The notes under the pieces are model-generated. The model saw only the letters and a list, made by a program, of their open reading frames with translations, was not told the origin of the DNA and ran no database searches. Shown one piece after another: positions 26,430 through 34,595 of a stretch of 64,000 bases of DNA. Both the position numbers and the translations under genes were made by a program. Position 1 is the first letter of the stretch. Every line of letters starts with the position of its first letter. Location of the stretch: positions 1 to 64,000 of the forward strand of contig VFZC01000012.1 of NCBI GenBank assembly GCA_016871355.1, read 5' to 3'. This stretch comes from Actinomycetota bacterium. Its GTDB lineage: Bacteria > Actinomycetota > Acidimicrobiia > Acidimicrobiales > Ilumatobacteraceae.

Positions 26430-27602
26430 TCAGGGCTGGCTTTCCGAGAAATTCGCGTCGAGCAACGCCGCCACGAACTCGTCGGTCACCCGAGGGGCGT
26501 CACCGTTCACGAGAACGACGAGGATCGTTCCGTCCCCGAATCGCAGAGCGACGCTGCGCACCGACTCGATGGTTCCGGTATGACCCCACGTTCCGTCGGG
26601 GAAGATCCGAATACCGAGACCGTAGGTCCACGAGCCATCGTCGACACCTCGCGACGTTGGCGAGGTCATCATCCTCGACGATCGCTGCGACAAGAGAGGC
26701 CTTGGTCCATCGGGATCGACCGCGGCGAGAAGTTCGGCCACCGACCGGGCCGACATCACCCACGCCCCGGCCGGACCGAGGAGTTCCATGTAGTTGCGTC
26801 CCGGACGCACGTAATGCCGAGCATCGCCGCGCGACCACGAATCGGTGGCAACGATCTCGGCATCGCCCAGTCCGAGCGGGCTCAACACCTCGGCCTCGGC
26901 CACCTCGACGTACGAACGTCCGGTGATCATCTCGATGACTCGACCCAACTGGACGAAGTTCGCATTCGAGTATTCGAACGACGAGCCCGGATCCGACTCG
27001 AGAGTTCCGCCGAGCAAACTCCCCACCACATCGTTCGGACTCGAGGTCGGCGACGCGAAGTAGAGATCGGGGTTCGACGCGAATCCACTCAGGTGAGAAA
27101 GAAGATGTCGCGTTGTGATCGCCCTCATGCGCGGATCGCCCAGAGGCCAGCCGGTCGCCGACGAGAGTTCTTCGAGAATCGGACGGTCGAGATCGAGTGA
27201 TCCGGCTTCCACCAATCGGAGCACGGTCAGGGCCGTGAGCACCTTCGAGATGCTGGCGATCCGAAAGCGTGCCGACACCGTGAGATCGCCCCGGCGCGAT
27301 CGAACCCACTCGTGGACCACCTGTCCGCTCCGCCAGACCACCACGGACACATCGGACGAACTGGCCGTCCACTCGTCGATGATGCGATCGAAGCGGGTCG
27401 CATCGGCCGTGGTCGGCGGTGGGGGTGTGGGCTCGGGCGGAACCGTGCCCATCGTGCTGGTGCTCGACGTGCTGGTGCTCGTTGTGCTGGTACTCGACGG
27501 GCTGATATTGGTCGTGCTCGTGCTGGTCGGCACCACGACCGGTGTACTCGTTCCACAGGCGACACAGAGCAGTACCGTGGCGATCGTGTGCGGACGTTTC
27601 AC
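26430..27602 (-). CDS. Serine hydrolase lipoprotein (class C beta-lactamase/PBP fold)
   Basis: 390 residues from the GTG at 27602. The N-terminal KRPHTIATVLLCVACG is a short lipoprotein signal with lipobox VAC. A Thr/Ser/Pro-rich linker (about residues 20-65) follows, then a beta-lactamase-related domain: SISK as the nucleophile SxxK, YSN as the second motif and GHTGT as the HxG-type third motif. It is probably an esterase or D-Ala peptidase at the cell surface. GGAGGGG lies 8 bases before this GTG. The start overlaps the divergent SRAP gene by 17 bases. Confidence 0.82.
   Translation of the reverse strand: MKRPHTIATVLLCVACGTSTPVVVPTSTSTTNISPSSTSTTSTSTSSTSTMGTVPPEPTPPPPTTADATRFDRIIDEWTASSSDVSVVVWRSGQVVHEWVRSRRGDLTVSARFRIASISKVLTALTVLRLVEAGSLDLDRPILEELSSATGWPLGDPRMRAITTRHLLSHLSGFASNPDLYFASPTSSPNDVVGSLLGGTLESDPGSSFEYSNANFVQLGRVIEMITGRSYVEVAEAEVLSPLGLGDAEIVATDSWSRGDARHYVRPGRNYMELLGPAGAWVMSARSVAELLAAVDPDGPRPLLSQRSSRMMTSPTSRGVDDGSWTYGLGIRIFPDGTWGHTGTIESVRSVALRFGDGTILVVLVNGDAPRVTDEFVAALLDANFSESQP
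27573..27578 (+). promoter_or_regulatory. -10 hexamer for leaderless SRAP gene
   Basis: TACCGT lies 7 bases before the SRAP GTG and within the lipoprotein signal-peptide codons of the opposite gene. Confidence 0.45.
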
Positions 27603-28305
27603 ATCGCTCACCCCTCCCCACGAACTGGCGGCCATCTTCGCCACGGCCGAGCCATCACAAAGTCTCTTCGACGAATTCCGACCCAACTACAACGTGGCGC
27701 CCACCACGCGTGTCGCCGCTGTCGCCAACGATAGTGAGGGCCATCGACGGCTCGGACGGTTCCAGTGGGGTCTGGTACCGCACTGGTCGAAAGATCCGAA
27801 CGGATCGGCTCACCTCATCAACGCCCGCAGCGAGACCGTGTTCGACAAGCCGTCGTTCCGTTCATCGGCCTCTTCGCGACGATGCATCGTGCCGATGGAC
27901 GGCTTCTACGAATGGCGAACCGTCTACGACACGCCCCGACCGGCGAAGTCACCCAAGGAACCCGTGTACGTGACTCGTTCGGACGGCCAGCCCTTGGCCG
28001 TGGCCGGCCTGTGGGCGTCGTGGCGCGACCCCGCAGCAGGCGAAGACGCGGCCTGGTTGCACACGTGCTGCATCGTGACCACCGCCGCGAACGACACGAT
28101 GGAACCCATTCACGATCGCATGCCGGTCATCCTCGAACCCGATGATTGGTCGACCTGGCTCGACGTCGACCACAGCGACCGTGACGAACTGAACGCGTTG
28201 ATGACGCCGGCCGAGATGGGCGTGGTGCGCGTGATCGACGTGGCCCCGATCGTCAACTCGATCCGCAACAACGGACCCGAGTTGATCGCGCCCATCGCCC
28301 GCTGA
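27586..28305 (+). CDS. SRAP-domain protein (HMCES/YedK family)
   Basis: SRAP proteins cross-link through Cys2 to abasic sites in single-stranded DNA, protecting them. The 239-residue protein starts (M)CGRFTSL, so the start is fixed at GTG 27586: Cys2 must become N-terminal. NYNVAPTT, the NARSETV segment, VPMDGFYEW (catalytic Glu) and HDRMPV (catalytic His) are all present. A longer open frame from 27115 is antisense to the hydrolase gene and would bury Cys2. Confidence 0.93.
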   Translation: MCGRFTSLTPPHELAAIFATAEPSQSLFDEFRPNYNVAPTTRVAAVANDSEGHRRLGRFQWGLVPHWSKDPNGSAHLINARSETVFDKPSFRSSASSRRCIVPMDGFYEWRTVYDTPRPAKSPKEPVYVTRSDGQPLAVAGLWASWRDPAAGEDAAWLHTCCIVTTAANDTMEPIHDRMPVILEPDDWSTWLDVDHSDRDELNALMTPAEMGVVRVIDVAPIVNSIRNNGPELIAPIAR

Positions 28306-28306
28306 G

Positions 28307-28326
28307 GTGACCGGTCGTTCGGTCAC
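28307..28326. terminator. hairpin between convergent SRAP and HIT genes
   Basis: A perfect 7-bp stem (GTGACCG / CGGTCAC) around a 6-base loop, starting two bases after the SRAP stop and covering the HIT stop codon. No T-run follows, so it may only slow or mark transcript ends from both sides. Confidence 0.4.
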
Positions 28327-28745
28327 TCAGCCACTTCGCGGCGACCGGCCGCGCGCAACGCGCCGCGAATCTTTTCCGCGGCCGCTTCGAGGTCGCTCCG
28401 CTCGACCGAGGACGCCGCATTGGCGAACGACAAGTCGGCCATGCTCGAGGTCGGAATCACGTGTAGGTGAGTGTGCGGCACTTCGTATCCGGCGATGATC
28501 AATCCGACTCGCTCGCAGGCGAAGGCGTTCATCTGTGCTTTGCCAATCTCGTACGCGACGTCGAACAAGTGTCTCGACAGCTCCGACGAGCAATCGACCC
28601 AATGATCGATCTCGTCACGCGGAACCACGAGTACGTGTCCGTCGGCGATCGGGTTGATGGTCATGAACGCGACACAGCGATCGTCCTTCCACACGAACGT
28701 TCCCGGGATTCGACCTTCGATGATCAGCGAGAACACCGTCGCCAT
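28323..28745 (-). CDS. HIT family protein
   Basis: A 140-residue histidine-triad nucleotide hydrolase or transferase. The catalytic motif is HTHLHVIP. The family also shows DDRCVAFMTINPIADGHVLV (DGH loop). The ATG at 28745 overlaps the SDR stop (TGATG), which points to translational coupling; an in-frame upstream ATG would overlap SDR further. It probably acts on adenosine 5'-phosphoramidates or dinucleotides; the exact substrate is unclear. Confidence 0.88.
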   Translation of the reverse strand: MATVFSLIIEGRIPGTFVWKDDRCVAFMTINPIADGHVLVVPRDEIDHWVDCSSELSRHLFDVAYEIGKAQMNAFACERVGLIIAGYEVPHTHLHVIPTSSMADLSFANAASSVERSDLEAAAEKIRGALRAAGRREVAE

Positions 28746-29557
28746 CAGACCCATCCACCCGACGCGGCGAAAACGTCGCCGATGCAGTACGACGACTCCG
28801 GGCCGGCGAGGAATCGAACCACCTCGGCCAACTCTTCGGGTCGACCCATCCGTCCGATGGGAATCTGCGCGGTGATCCCGGCGATCGACATCGGATCCAT
28901 GGGAGCGAGCAACGGAGTATCGACCCAACCCGGAGCAACGGCGTTGACCCGGACACCGAACGGTGCGACCTCTTGAGCGGTCGACTTGGTGAGTGCCACG
29001 ATTCCGGCCTTGGCCGCACAGTAGTGAGGTGCACCCGCGGCCGGCCGCAGTCCCATGATCGACGACACGTTGATGATCGAGCCCGATCGGCGCGGCATCA
29101 TGTGTCGCAGGGCGGCCCGTGTTCCGTAGAACGTGCCGTGCAGATGAATGCGAACCATGAGGTCCCATTCGTCGTCGGACATTCCGAGCGTCACATCGAG
29201 CGGCTCGAGTTCGTCGATCCGGCCCTCGGCTCTTTTCACCGCATTGGCGAAGGCTTTCTCGTCGCGTTCGGGCGCTCGTGGCGGCGCGATACCCGCATTG
29301 TTGATCAACACATCGAGTCGACCGTGATGAGCCGCCACTCGATCGACCGCCGCATCGAAGGCGACCGAGTCGGTCACGTCGAACACCGCAGCCTCGCCGC
29401 CCACTTCGCTCGCCACCCGGCCGGCGGCCGCTTCGTCCCGATCGCCCACCACCACATGTGCACCATCGGCCGCCAGGCGCCGGGAGAACTGGGCTCCCAA
29501 CCCCGAGCCACCCCCGGTCACGACGACGATCATTCCGTTCAGATCACTGGCCCCCAT
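28745..29557 (-). CDS. Short-chain dehydrogenase/reductase
   Basis: A 270-residue classical SDR. The NAD(P) motif is TGGGSGLGAQF, followed by NNAG, and the catalytic triad is Ser in VSSIMG and Tyr/Lys in YCAAK. The C-terminal PGWVDTPLL loop is typical. The acidic GDRDE after strand 2 favours NAD. The substrate is unknown. The ATG at 29557 has TATGGT 7 bases upstream, facing the divergent CDP-alcohol transferase promoter. Confidence 0.88.
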   Translation of the reverse strand: MGASDLNGMIVVVTGGGSGLGAQFSRRLAADGAHVVVGDRDEAAAGRVASEVGGEAAVFDVTDSVAFDAAVDRVAAHHGRLDVLINNAGIAPPRAPERDEKAFANAVKRAEGRIDELEPLDVTLGMSDDEWDLMVRIHLHGTFYGTRAALRHMMPRRSGSIINVSSIMGLRPAAGAPHYCAAKAGIVALTKSTAQEVAPFGVRVNAVAPGWVDTPLLAPMDPMSIAGITAQIPIGRMGRPEELAEVVRFLAGPESSYCIGDVFAASGGWV

Positions 29558-29564
29558 GGCGTGA

Positions 29565-29598
29565 ACCATAGAGCCGACCACACCCGGCTGGGTACTGT
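29565..29598. promoter_or_regulatory. divergent leaderless promoters of SDR and CDP-alcohol transferase
   Basis: Minus strand: TATGGT at 29570-29565, 7 bases before the SDR ATG. Plus strand: TACTGT at 29593-29598, 6 bases before the transferase ATG. The two hexamers are separated by 22 bases. Confidence 0.45.
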
Positions 29599-29604
29599 CG
29601 ATCC

Positions 29605-30234
29605 ATGACCCAGCCGCCGGACGAGCCGGAACCTCACGATTCAGGACGTCACGATTCAGGCTCGGGAGGTTCGGTCTGGTCGGGTGTGGCCACCTGGCCC
29701 AACCTGATCACTCTTCTGCGACTGTGCTGCCTGCCCATCTTCTTGTGGCTTCTCTTCGGCCGGGACGACCGGCAAGCGGCCGCCTGGCTCCTCGGAGCCT
29801 TGGGCGCCACCGATTGGGTCGACGGCTGGGTCGCTCGACGCTTCAACCAGGTGAGCGAATTCGGCAAGATGTTCGACCCCACGGCCGACCGGTTGCTCTT
29901 CGTCGTCGCCCTCGTCGCGATCATGATCGACGGTTCGGCCCCGTGGTGGTTCTGCTTGGCCGTGCTCGTGCGCGAGGTGATCTTCGGGGGAGTCGTCGCG
30001 GTCCTCACACTCTTCTTCGACATGGAACGCTTCGACGTCACCTACTTGGGCAAGTGGGCCACCTTCATACTCATGTTCACGTTCCCAGGGTTCGTGATGG
30101 GCGAGAGCGACATCGTGATCGACGAGTTCTTCACCGTCGCCTCGTGGATCATCGGGCCCATCGGCCTGGCGCTCAGCTACTACACCGCACTGGCGTACGT
30201 ACCGACGATCCGGCGGAGCCTGGCTGGTCGTTGA
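29605..30234 (+). CDS. CDP-alcohol phosphatidyltransferase (PgsA/cardiolipin synthase-like)
   Basis: A 209-residue membrane enzyme with several transmembrane helices. The catalytic signature DG-AR-G-D-D is exact in DWVDGWVARRF...GKMFDPTAD. It joins CDP-diacylglycerol to an alcohol, possibly glycerol phosphate or phosphatidylglycerol. In mycobacteria the same position, upstream of gcvH and garA, holds PgsA2. The N-terminal tail is polar. Which phospholipid it makes cannot be decided here. Confidence 0.88.
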   Translation: MTQPPDEPEPHDSGRHDSGSGGSVWSGVATWPNLITLLRLCCLPIFLWLLFGRDDRQAAAWLLGALGATDWVDGWVARRFNQVSEFGKMFDPTADRLLFVVALVAIMIDGSAPWWFCLAVLVREVIFGGVVAVLTLFFDMERFDVTYLGKWATFILMFTFPGFVMGESDIVIDEFFTVASWIIGPIGLALSYYTALAYVPTIRRSLAGR

Positions 30235-30276
30235 GCGGCCGCCGAATCACTGATCGTCCGTCGGGCCGCCGCCGAC

Positions 30277-30282
30277 TAGATT
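30277..30282 (+). promoter_or_regulatory. -10 hexamer for leaderless gcvH
   Basis: TAGATT lies 7 bases before the gcvH ATG at 30290. No riboswitch-like sequence precedes this gene, in contrast to gcvP. Confidence 0.5.
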
Positions 30283-30289
30283 GATCATC

Positions 30290-30667
30290 ATGAGTGTTCA
30301 CGACGGGCTGCTCTACTCGAGCGATCACGAATGGGTGAGGGTCACCGGCCGGATCGCCCGCGTCGGCATCACCGATTTCGCTCAAGACGCATTGGGTGAC
30401 GTGGTGTACATCGAAGCACCCGAAGTCGATCGTGCCGTCGTGATGGGCGAGTCGTTCAGCGAGGTCGAGTCCACCAAGTCGGTATCCGATATCTACGCAC
30501 CGGTGAGTGGAACCGTGGTCTCCATCAACGACGAGTTGATCGCCGATCCGAGTCTCATCAACACCGAGCCCTACGGTCGCGGCTGGATCTGCGAGATCCG
30601 CATGGATTCCGACGACGTGTCGCATCTGCTCGCCGCGGCGGCGTACTCACAGTTGATCGGCGGCTGA
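30290..30667 (+). CDS. gcvH: Glycine cleavage system H protein
   Basis: GcvH is the lipoyl carrier of the glycine cleavage complex. The 125-residue protein has the H-protein fold, with the lipoylated lysine in VESTKSVSD and the opening YSSDHEWVRV. The ATG at 30290 is preferred over the one at 30281, as it gives the normal N-terminus. It begins a run gcvH-garA-ftsR-bfn-merR-gcvT and is followed by garA after one base. Confidence 0.96.
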   Translation: MSVHDGLLYSSDHEWVRVTGRIARVGITDFAQDALGDVVYIEAPEVDRAVVMGESFSEVESTKSVSDIYAPVSGTVVSINDELIADPSLINTEPYGRGWICEIRMDSDDVSHLLAAAAYSQLIGG

Positions 30668-30668
30668 G

Positions 30669-31136
30669 GTGGCCGCGTTCTGCCCGCAGTGCGGCGCCCG
30701 CAACGCCGACGACGCCGGGCGATGCTCGTCGTGCAATACGACGCTGATCACCGACAGCGATCGCACGCAAGCGTTGTCGCGGGCCGACATCTTCGGGCCC
30801 GATTCCGACGACGGAACAACGCTCGGCACCCATGCGGCCGCCACACTCATGGTGCGCACGGGTCCGCAAGCAGGAGATCGCTTCACCTTGAGCGGGACTC
30901 CCACCCGTCTCGGACGTCACCCCGACAGCGATGTCAGCCTCGACGACATCTCGGTGTCGCGCCGCCACGCCGAGATCGAACGTCACGGAGTCGAGTACGT
31001 GCTACGCGACGTCGGATCGCTCAACGGCACCTACGTCAACCAACGCCGTGTCGATTCGGTCGTCCTTCAGCAAGGTGACGAAATACTGGTCGGCCGCTTC
31101 CGCTTGCTGTTCATCGCTCCGTCGGAGTCGGCGTGA
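30669..31136 (+). CDS. garA: GarA-like FHA protein with N-terminal zinc ribbon
   Basis: 155 residues. An N-terminal zinc ribbon (C5, C8, C19, C22), a linker with DRTQALSRADIF (T33), then a C-terminal FHA domain with the phosphothreonine-binding residues R83, S97 and N119 in GRHPDSD, SVSRRHAE and GSLNGTYVN. Mycobacterial GarA has a phospho-threonine tail (ETTS) where this protein has the zinc ribbon and DRTQ. GarA controls 2-oxoglutarate/glutamate metabolism, and PknB/PknG-type kinases phosphorylate it. The start is GTG; its stop overlaps ftsR (GTGA). Confidence 0.85.
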   Translation: MAAFCPQCGARNADDAGRCSSCNTTLITDSDRTQALSRADIFGPDSDDGTTLGTHAAATLMVRTGPQAGDRFTLSGTPTRLGRHPDSDVSLDDISVSRRHAEIERHGVEYVLRDVGSLNGTYVNQRRVDSVVLQQGDEILVGRFRLLFIAPSESA

Positions 31137-31960
31137 ACTCTCGTTCGACCGCTGAGCGCCCGTATCTCTCTATCGGCGAGGTGCTCGGTCTTCTTCTCGA
31201 GGAGTTTCCCGACGTCACGATTTCGAAGATTCGATTCCTCGAGAGTCAAGGCCTGATCGTCCCCGAACGCACGGCTTCGGGATACCGCAAGTTCTACGAC
31301 GACGACGTCGAACGACTCCGTTTCATCCTGCGCGAGCAACGCGAGAACTTCCTGCCTTTGCGCGTGATCAAGGATCGGCTCGACACCCCGCCGCATGGCG
31401 TCGGACGAACCAGCACCGAGAGCGACCGCGAATCAGTCGTCGAAACGGTGGTCGAGGCCGCTCCGGCTCACCCCAGCACGCGCAGCAACAAGTCAGCCGC
31501 GGTCATCACCGACAAGACCCCCAAGCGGCCGGCCCCGCCCGATCCGTCCGACTCGATCGGGCGTCCGGCCACCTACACCCGGGCCGAGATCCTCCAAACG
31601 AGTGGCCTCGACGAAGCCACCCTGGCCGAACTCGAGTCGTTCGGACTCGTCACGCCCCGCGCCGACGGGCGTTCGGTGGGCGGCCAGCCTCTCTTCGACG
31701 AGCACGACTTGGCCCTGGCCGAGGTGACCCGAGGCTTCGCCGACGCCGGACTCGACGTACGCCACCTGAAGGCCTGGAAGATCGCGGCCGAACGCGAGGC
31801 CGGTCTGTTCGAACAACGGGTCCTGCCGATTCTGCGTCGCCGCGCACCTGATTCTCGTTCCGAAGCCAACGCGCTGCTCGACGACCTCACCGAATTGGGT
31901 GGGCGTCTCCGGGCCATTTTGTTGGCTCGGTCACTCGGGTCGTTGCGCGATCCACGCTGA
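31133..31960 (+). CDS. ftsR: MerR family regulator, FtsR-like
   Basis: 275 residues. The N-terminal winged-helix HTH of MerR type is SIGEVLGLLLEEFPDVTISKIRFLESQG, followed by the GYRKFYDDDVERL wing. A long linker leads to a second helix-rich region. It matches mycobacterial Rv1828 and C. glutamicum FtsR, which activates ftsZ. It is coupled to garA (GTGA), the order known in many Actinobacteria. The ligand, if any, is unknown. Confidence 0.86.
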   Translation: MNSRSTAERPYLSIGEVLGLLLEEFPDVTISKIRFLESQGLIVPERTASGYRKFYDDDVERLRFILREQRENFLPLRVIKDRLDTPPHGVGRTSTESDRESVVETVVEAAPAHPSTRSNKSAAVITDKTPKRPAPPDPSDSIGRPATYTRAEILQTSGLDEATLAELESFGLVTPRADGRSVGGQPLFDEHDLALAEVTRGFADAGLDVRHLKAWKIAAEREAGLFEQRVLPILRRRAPDSRSEANALLDDLTELGGRLRAILLARSLGSLRDPR

Positions 31961-31973
31961 CCGAAAACCGGGA

Positions 31974-31979
31974 TACTCT
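31974..31979 (+). promoter_or_regulatory. -10 hexamer for leaderless bfn gene
   Basis: TACTCT lies 7 bases before the GTG at 31987. Confidence 0.45.
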
Positions 31980-31986
31980 CGGCATC

Positions 31987-32514
<528 letters not shown>

Positions 32515-32598
32515 ACCCCTCGTCGACCGGCGAAGGTTGACGGTCGGGGAAGCCGGCCGTACCCTGCTACACCGTTGTAATTCCATCGAGGGGGTTTC

Positions 32599-33039
32599 GT
32601 GAGCGACAAGACGTTTTCAGGAACGCAGGCCGCCGACATCGTCGGAATCTCGTACCGCCAGCTCGACTACTGGGCGCGAACCGACCTCGTCCGCCCCGCC
32701 GTGAACGACGCGAAGGGGAGTGGCACGCGACGCCACTACAGCTACCGCAATCTGCTCGAACTGCGCATGGTCAAGAGCCTGCTCGATGCCGGCATTCGGC
32801 TCGAGTCGGTACGTGACGTCTTCGCCTATCTCCGCAGTCACGTCGACGAAGACATCACATCGGCTCACCTCGTGATCGAAGGGGCCAGTGTGATCTTGTG
32901 CCGTGGCGACGATCTCATCGACGTGGTCCGTCGGGGTCAGGGAGTTCTCAACCTGTTGCCTCTCGCACAGGTGAAGGATCAGGTCGACGACAAGATCGTC
33001 GCTCTGTACCCCGAGCTCGCTTTGCGTCGCGTCGGCTGA
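32599..33039 (+). CDS. MerR family regulator (second of the garA block)
   Basis: 146 residues. The HTH is TGTQAADIVGISYRQLDYWAR-like, with the wing RRHYSYRNLLELRMVKSLLD, and a helical C-terminus (LAQVKDQVDDKIVALYPEL). It corresponds to Rv1830 but is shorter, lacking that protein's long extension. The GTG at 32599 has GAGGGGG about 6 bases upstream, a real ribosome site, unlike its leaderless neighbours. It ends one base before gcvT. Confidence 0.83.
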   Translation: MSDKTFSGTQAADIVGISYRQLDYWARTDLVRPAVNDAKGSGTRRHYSYRNLLELRMVKSLLDAGIRLESVRDVFAYLRSHVDEDITSAHLVIEGASVILCRGDDLIDVVRRGQGVLNLLPLAQVKDQVDDKIVALYPELALRRVG

Positions 33040-33040
33040 C

Positions 33041-34087
33041 GTGAGCGAACTGCGCTCCTCGCCACTCGACGCCGAACACCGCGCCCTCGCCGCCAAGATG
33101 ACGCCGTTCGGCGGCTGGGACATGCCACTGCAGTATTCGTCGGGAACCATCGCCGAACACGAGGCCTGCCGCCGCGACGCGGTCGTGTTCGACGTCTCAC
33201 ACCTCGGAACGGTACGAGTGATCGACGGGTTCGAGGCTCTTCAACGAGCTCTCACCAACGACCTCCACAAAGTCGGCCCGGGTCGCGCGCAGTACACCCA
33301 CTTGCTCGATACGACCGATGGTTCGGTTCTCGACGACATCATCGTGTGGTGGCATCCCGATGGCCACACCTTCGACGTGATGCCCAACGCGTCGAACACG
33401 TCGCGCGTGGTGGAAGCCATCGGCGGAACCGACATCACCTCGACGCGGGCTGTGCTCGCGATTCAAGGCCCGAACGCCCGCACCACACTCTCGTCCGTCT
33501 TTCCCGAGGCCGCGGCCGTGAAGCGCTTCCACGTGCAAACGCTGTCATGGAACGGCGTCGACTGCGTGGTGGCCGGAACCGGCTACACCGGCGAACCCGG
33601 CGTGGAGATCGCCGTACCGCGCGACGCCGCCAGCGCTCTCTGGAAGGCCGTCGTCGGAGCCGATATCACACCGGCCGGACTCGGTGCTCGCGACACCCTG
33701 CGACTCGAGGCCGGCCTTCCTCTGCACGGCCACGAACTCGGAACCGGAATCACCAGCCTGCAGGCCGGACTCGAATGGGTCGTGGCGTGGAACAAAGGTG
33801 ACTTCCGAGGACGCGCCGCCCTGGCCGCCGAGAAGGAGCGAGGAGTTCATCGCATCCTGCGCGGCATCGCCACCGAAGGTCGCCGTCCGCCACGGGCCGA
33901 CTGCGCCGTCCTGAGCGGCGATCGAGTCGTGGGCACGGTCACGAGCGGAAACTTCTCGCCGATTCTCGGCCACGGCATCGCGCTGGCCTTCGTCGAACCC
34001 TCGGTGTCGATCGGTGACGAGGTGTCGATCGACGTGCGTGGATCGATGCTCGCGGGTCGCGTCGTTCAGACGCCCTTCGTGTCGTAA
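33041..34087 (+). CDS. gcvT: Aminomethyltransferase (glycine cleavage T protein)
   Basis: GcvT transfers the methylene group from the H protein to tetrahydrofolate. It has 348 residues: SPLDAEHRALAAKMTPFGGWDMP, GTGYTGEPGVEI, GLGARDTLRLEAGLPLHG and the C-terminal domain with GTVTSGNFSP. The start is GTG at 33041. It closes the plus-strand block begun by gcvH. Its stop lies at the edge of the 23-bp repeat array; gcvP approaches from the other strand. Confidence 0.94.
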   Translation: MSELRSSPLDAEHRALAAKMTPFGGWDMPLQYSSGTIAEHEACRRDAVVFDVSHLGTVRVIDGFEALQRALTNDLHKVGPGRAQYTHLLDTTDGSVLDDIIVWWHPDGHTFDVMPNASNTSRVVEAIGGTDITSTRAVLAIQGPNARTTLSSVFPEAAAVKRFHVQTLSWNGVDCVVAGTGYTGEPGVEIAVPRDAASALWKAVVGADITPAGLGARDTLRLEAGLPLHGHELGTGITSLQAGLEWVVAWNKGDFRGRAALAAEKERGVHRILRGIATEGRRPPRADCAVLSGDRVVGTVTSGNFSPILGHGIALAFVEPSVSIGDEVSIDVRGSMLAGRVVQTPFVS

Positions 34088-34180
34088 CGCGTCACTTGTT
34101 CGGCTTCACACGCGTTACTTGTTCGGCTTCACACGCGTCATTTGTTCGGCTTGACGCGAGTCACTTGTTCGGCTTGACGC
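34088..34180. repeat. four 23-bp tandem repeats copying a gene's 3' end
   Basis: The core ACTTGTTCGGCTT recurs with exact 23-base spacing at 34094, 34117, 34140 (one change) and 34163. The last copy is the 3' end of the minus-strand gene 34161-34586 and encodes VKPNK-stop. Each copy therefore carries a second-hand version of that terminal peptide, in shifting frames. The array fills the whole gap between gcvT and that gene. Confidence 0.9.
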
Positions 34181-34586
34181 CGAAGAGCCCACCGGCTGAT
34201 TCGGCGAAAGCGGCCAAGGGCGACAAACGTCCGGCCAAGTCGCCCAGCGTCGACACGGCCTTGGCCACGTCACCGGGCAACGAACCCACCTGTCCGAGCA
34301 CACCGTCCACTCGCTTGATCGTCGACCGCGCTTGCTTCACACCGGCTTGAACCTGCGGAAGGATCGCGCGTATCGGAGCCTCGATGTCGTCGAGCAGCGA
34401 GTTCACGCGGCGAGCCGCGGTGTTCAGTTCGCGCATGGTGTCGTTGAAATTGGCCAGAGTCTGCACGAGCTCACCCGTGAGAGTCACCATGGTCTCGACC
34501 GCCTTGCCGGCCATGGCCACCGGGTTGATCCCGCCGAGGAGTGACATCACGTCACCGAGACCATGGTTGCTCTGTTGGCTGCTCAT
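34161..34586 (-). CDS. Helical hypothetical protein, phasin-like
   Basis: 141 residues, almost entirely amphipathic alpha-helix (VETMVTLTGELVQTLANFND, then NTAARRVNSLLDDIEAPIRA), with no signal peptide. The pattern recalls phasin or apolipoprotein-like surface-binding helices, but no family is recognised with confidence. It starts 9 bases after the gcvP stop, so it probably shares the gcvP transcript and riboswitch. The C-terminus (FGVKPNK) is repeated downstream in the DNA. Confidence 0.72.
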   Translation of the reverse strand: MSSQQSNHGLGDVMSLLGGINPVAMAGKAVETMVTLTGELVQTLANFNDTMRELNTAARRVNSLLDDIEAPIRAILPQVQAGVKQARSTIKRVDGVLGQVGSLPGDVAKAVSTLGDLAGRLSPLAAFAESAGGLFGVKPNK

Positions 34587-34595
34587 GGCGCCAAC

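Noticed and set aside
27115-27585. N-terminal extension of the SRAP protein
   Set aside because: The family needs Cys directly after the initiator Met, so the start is at 27586; the extension is antisense to the lipoprotein.
26430-27602. Beta-lactamase conferring resistance
   Set aside because: The SxxK/YxN/HxG pattern is shared with esterases and peptidases; a housekeeping surface hydrolase is more likely.
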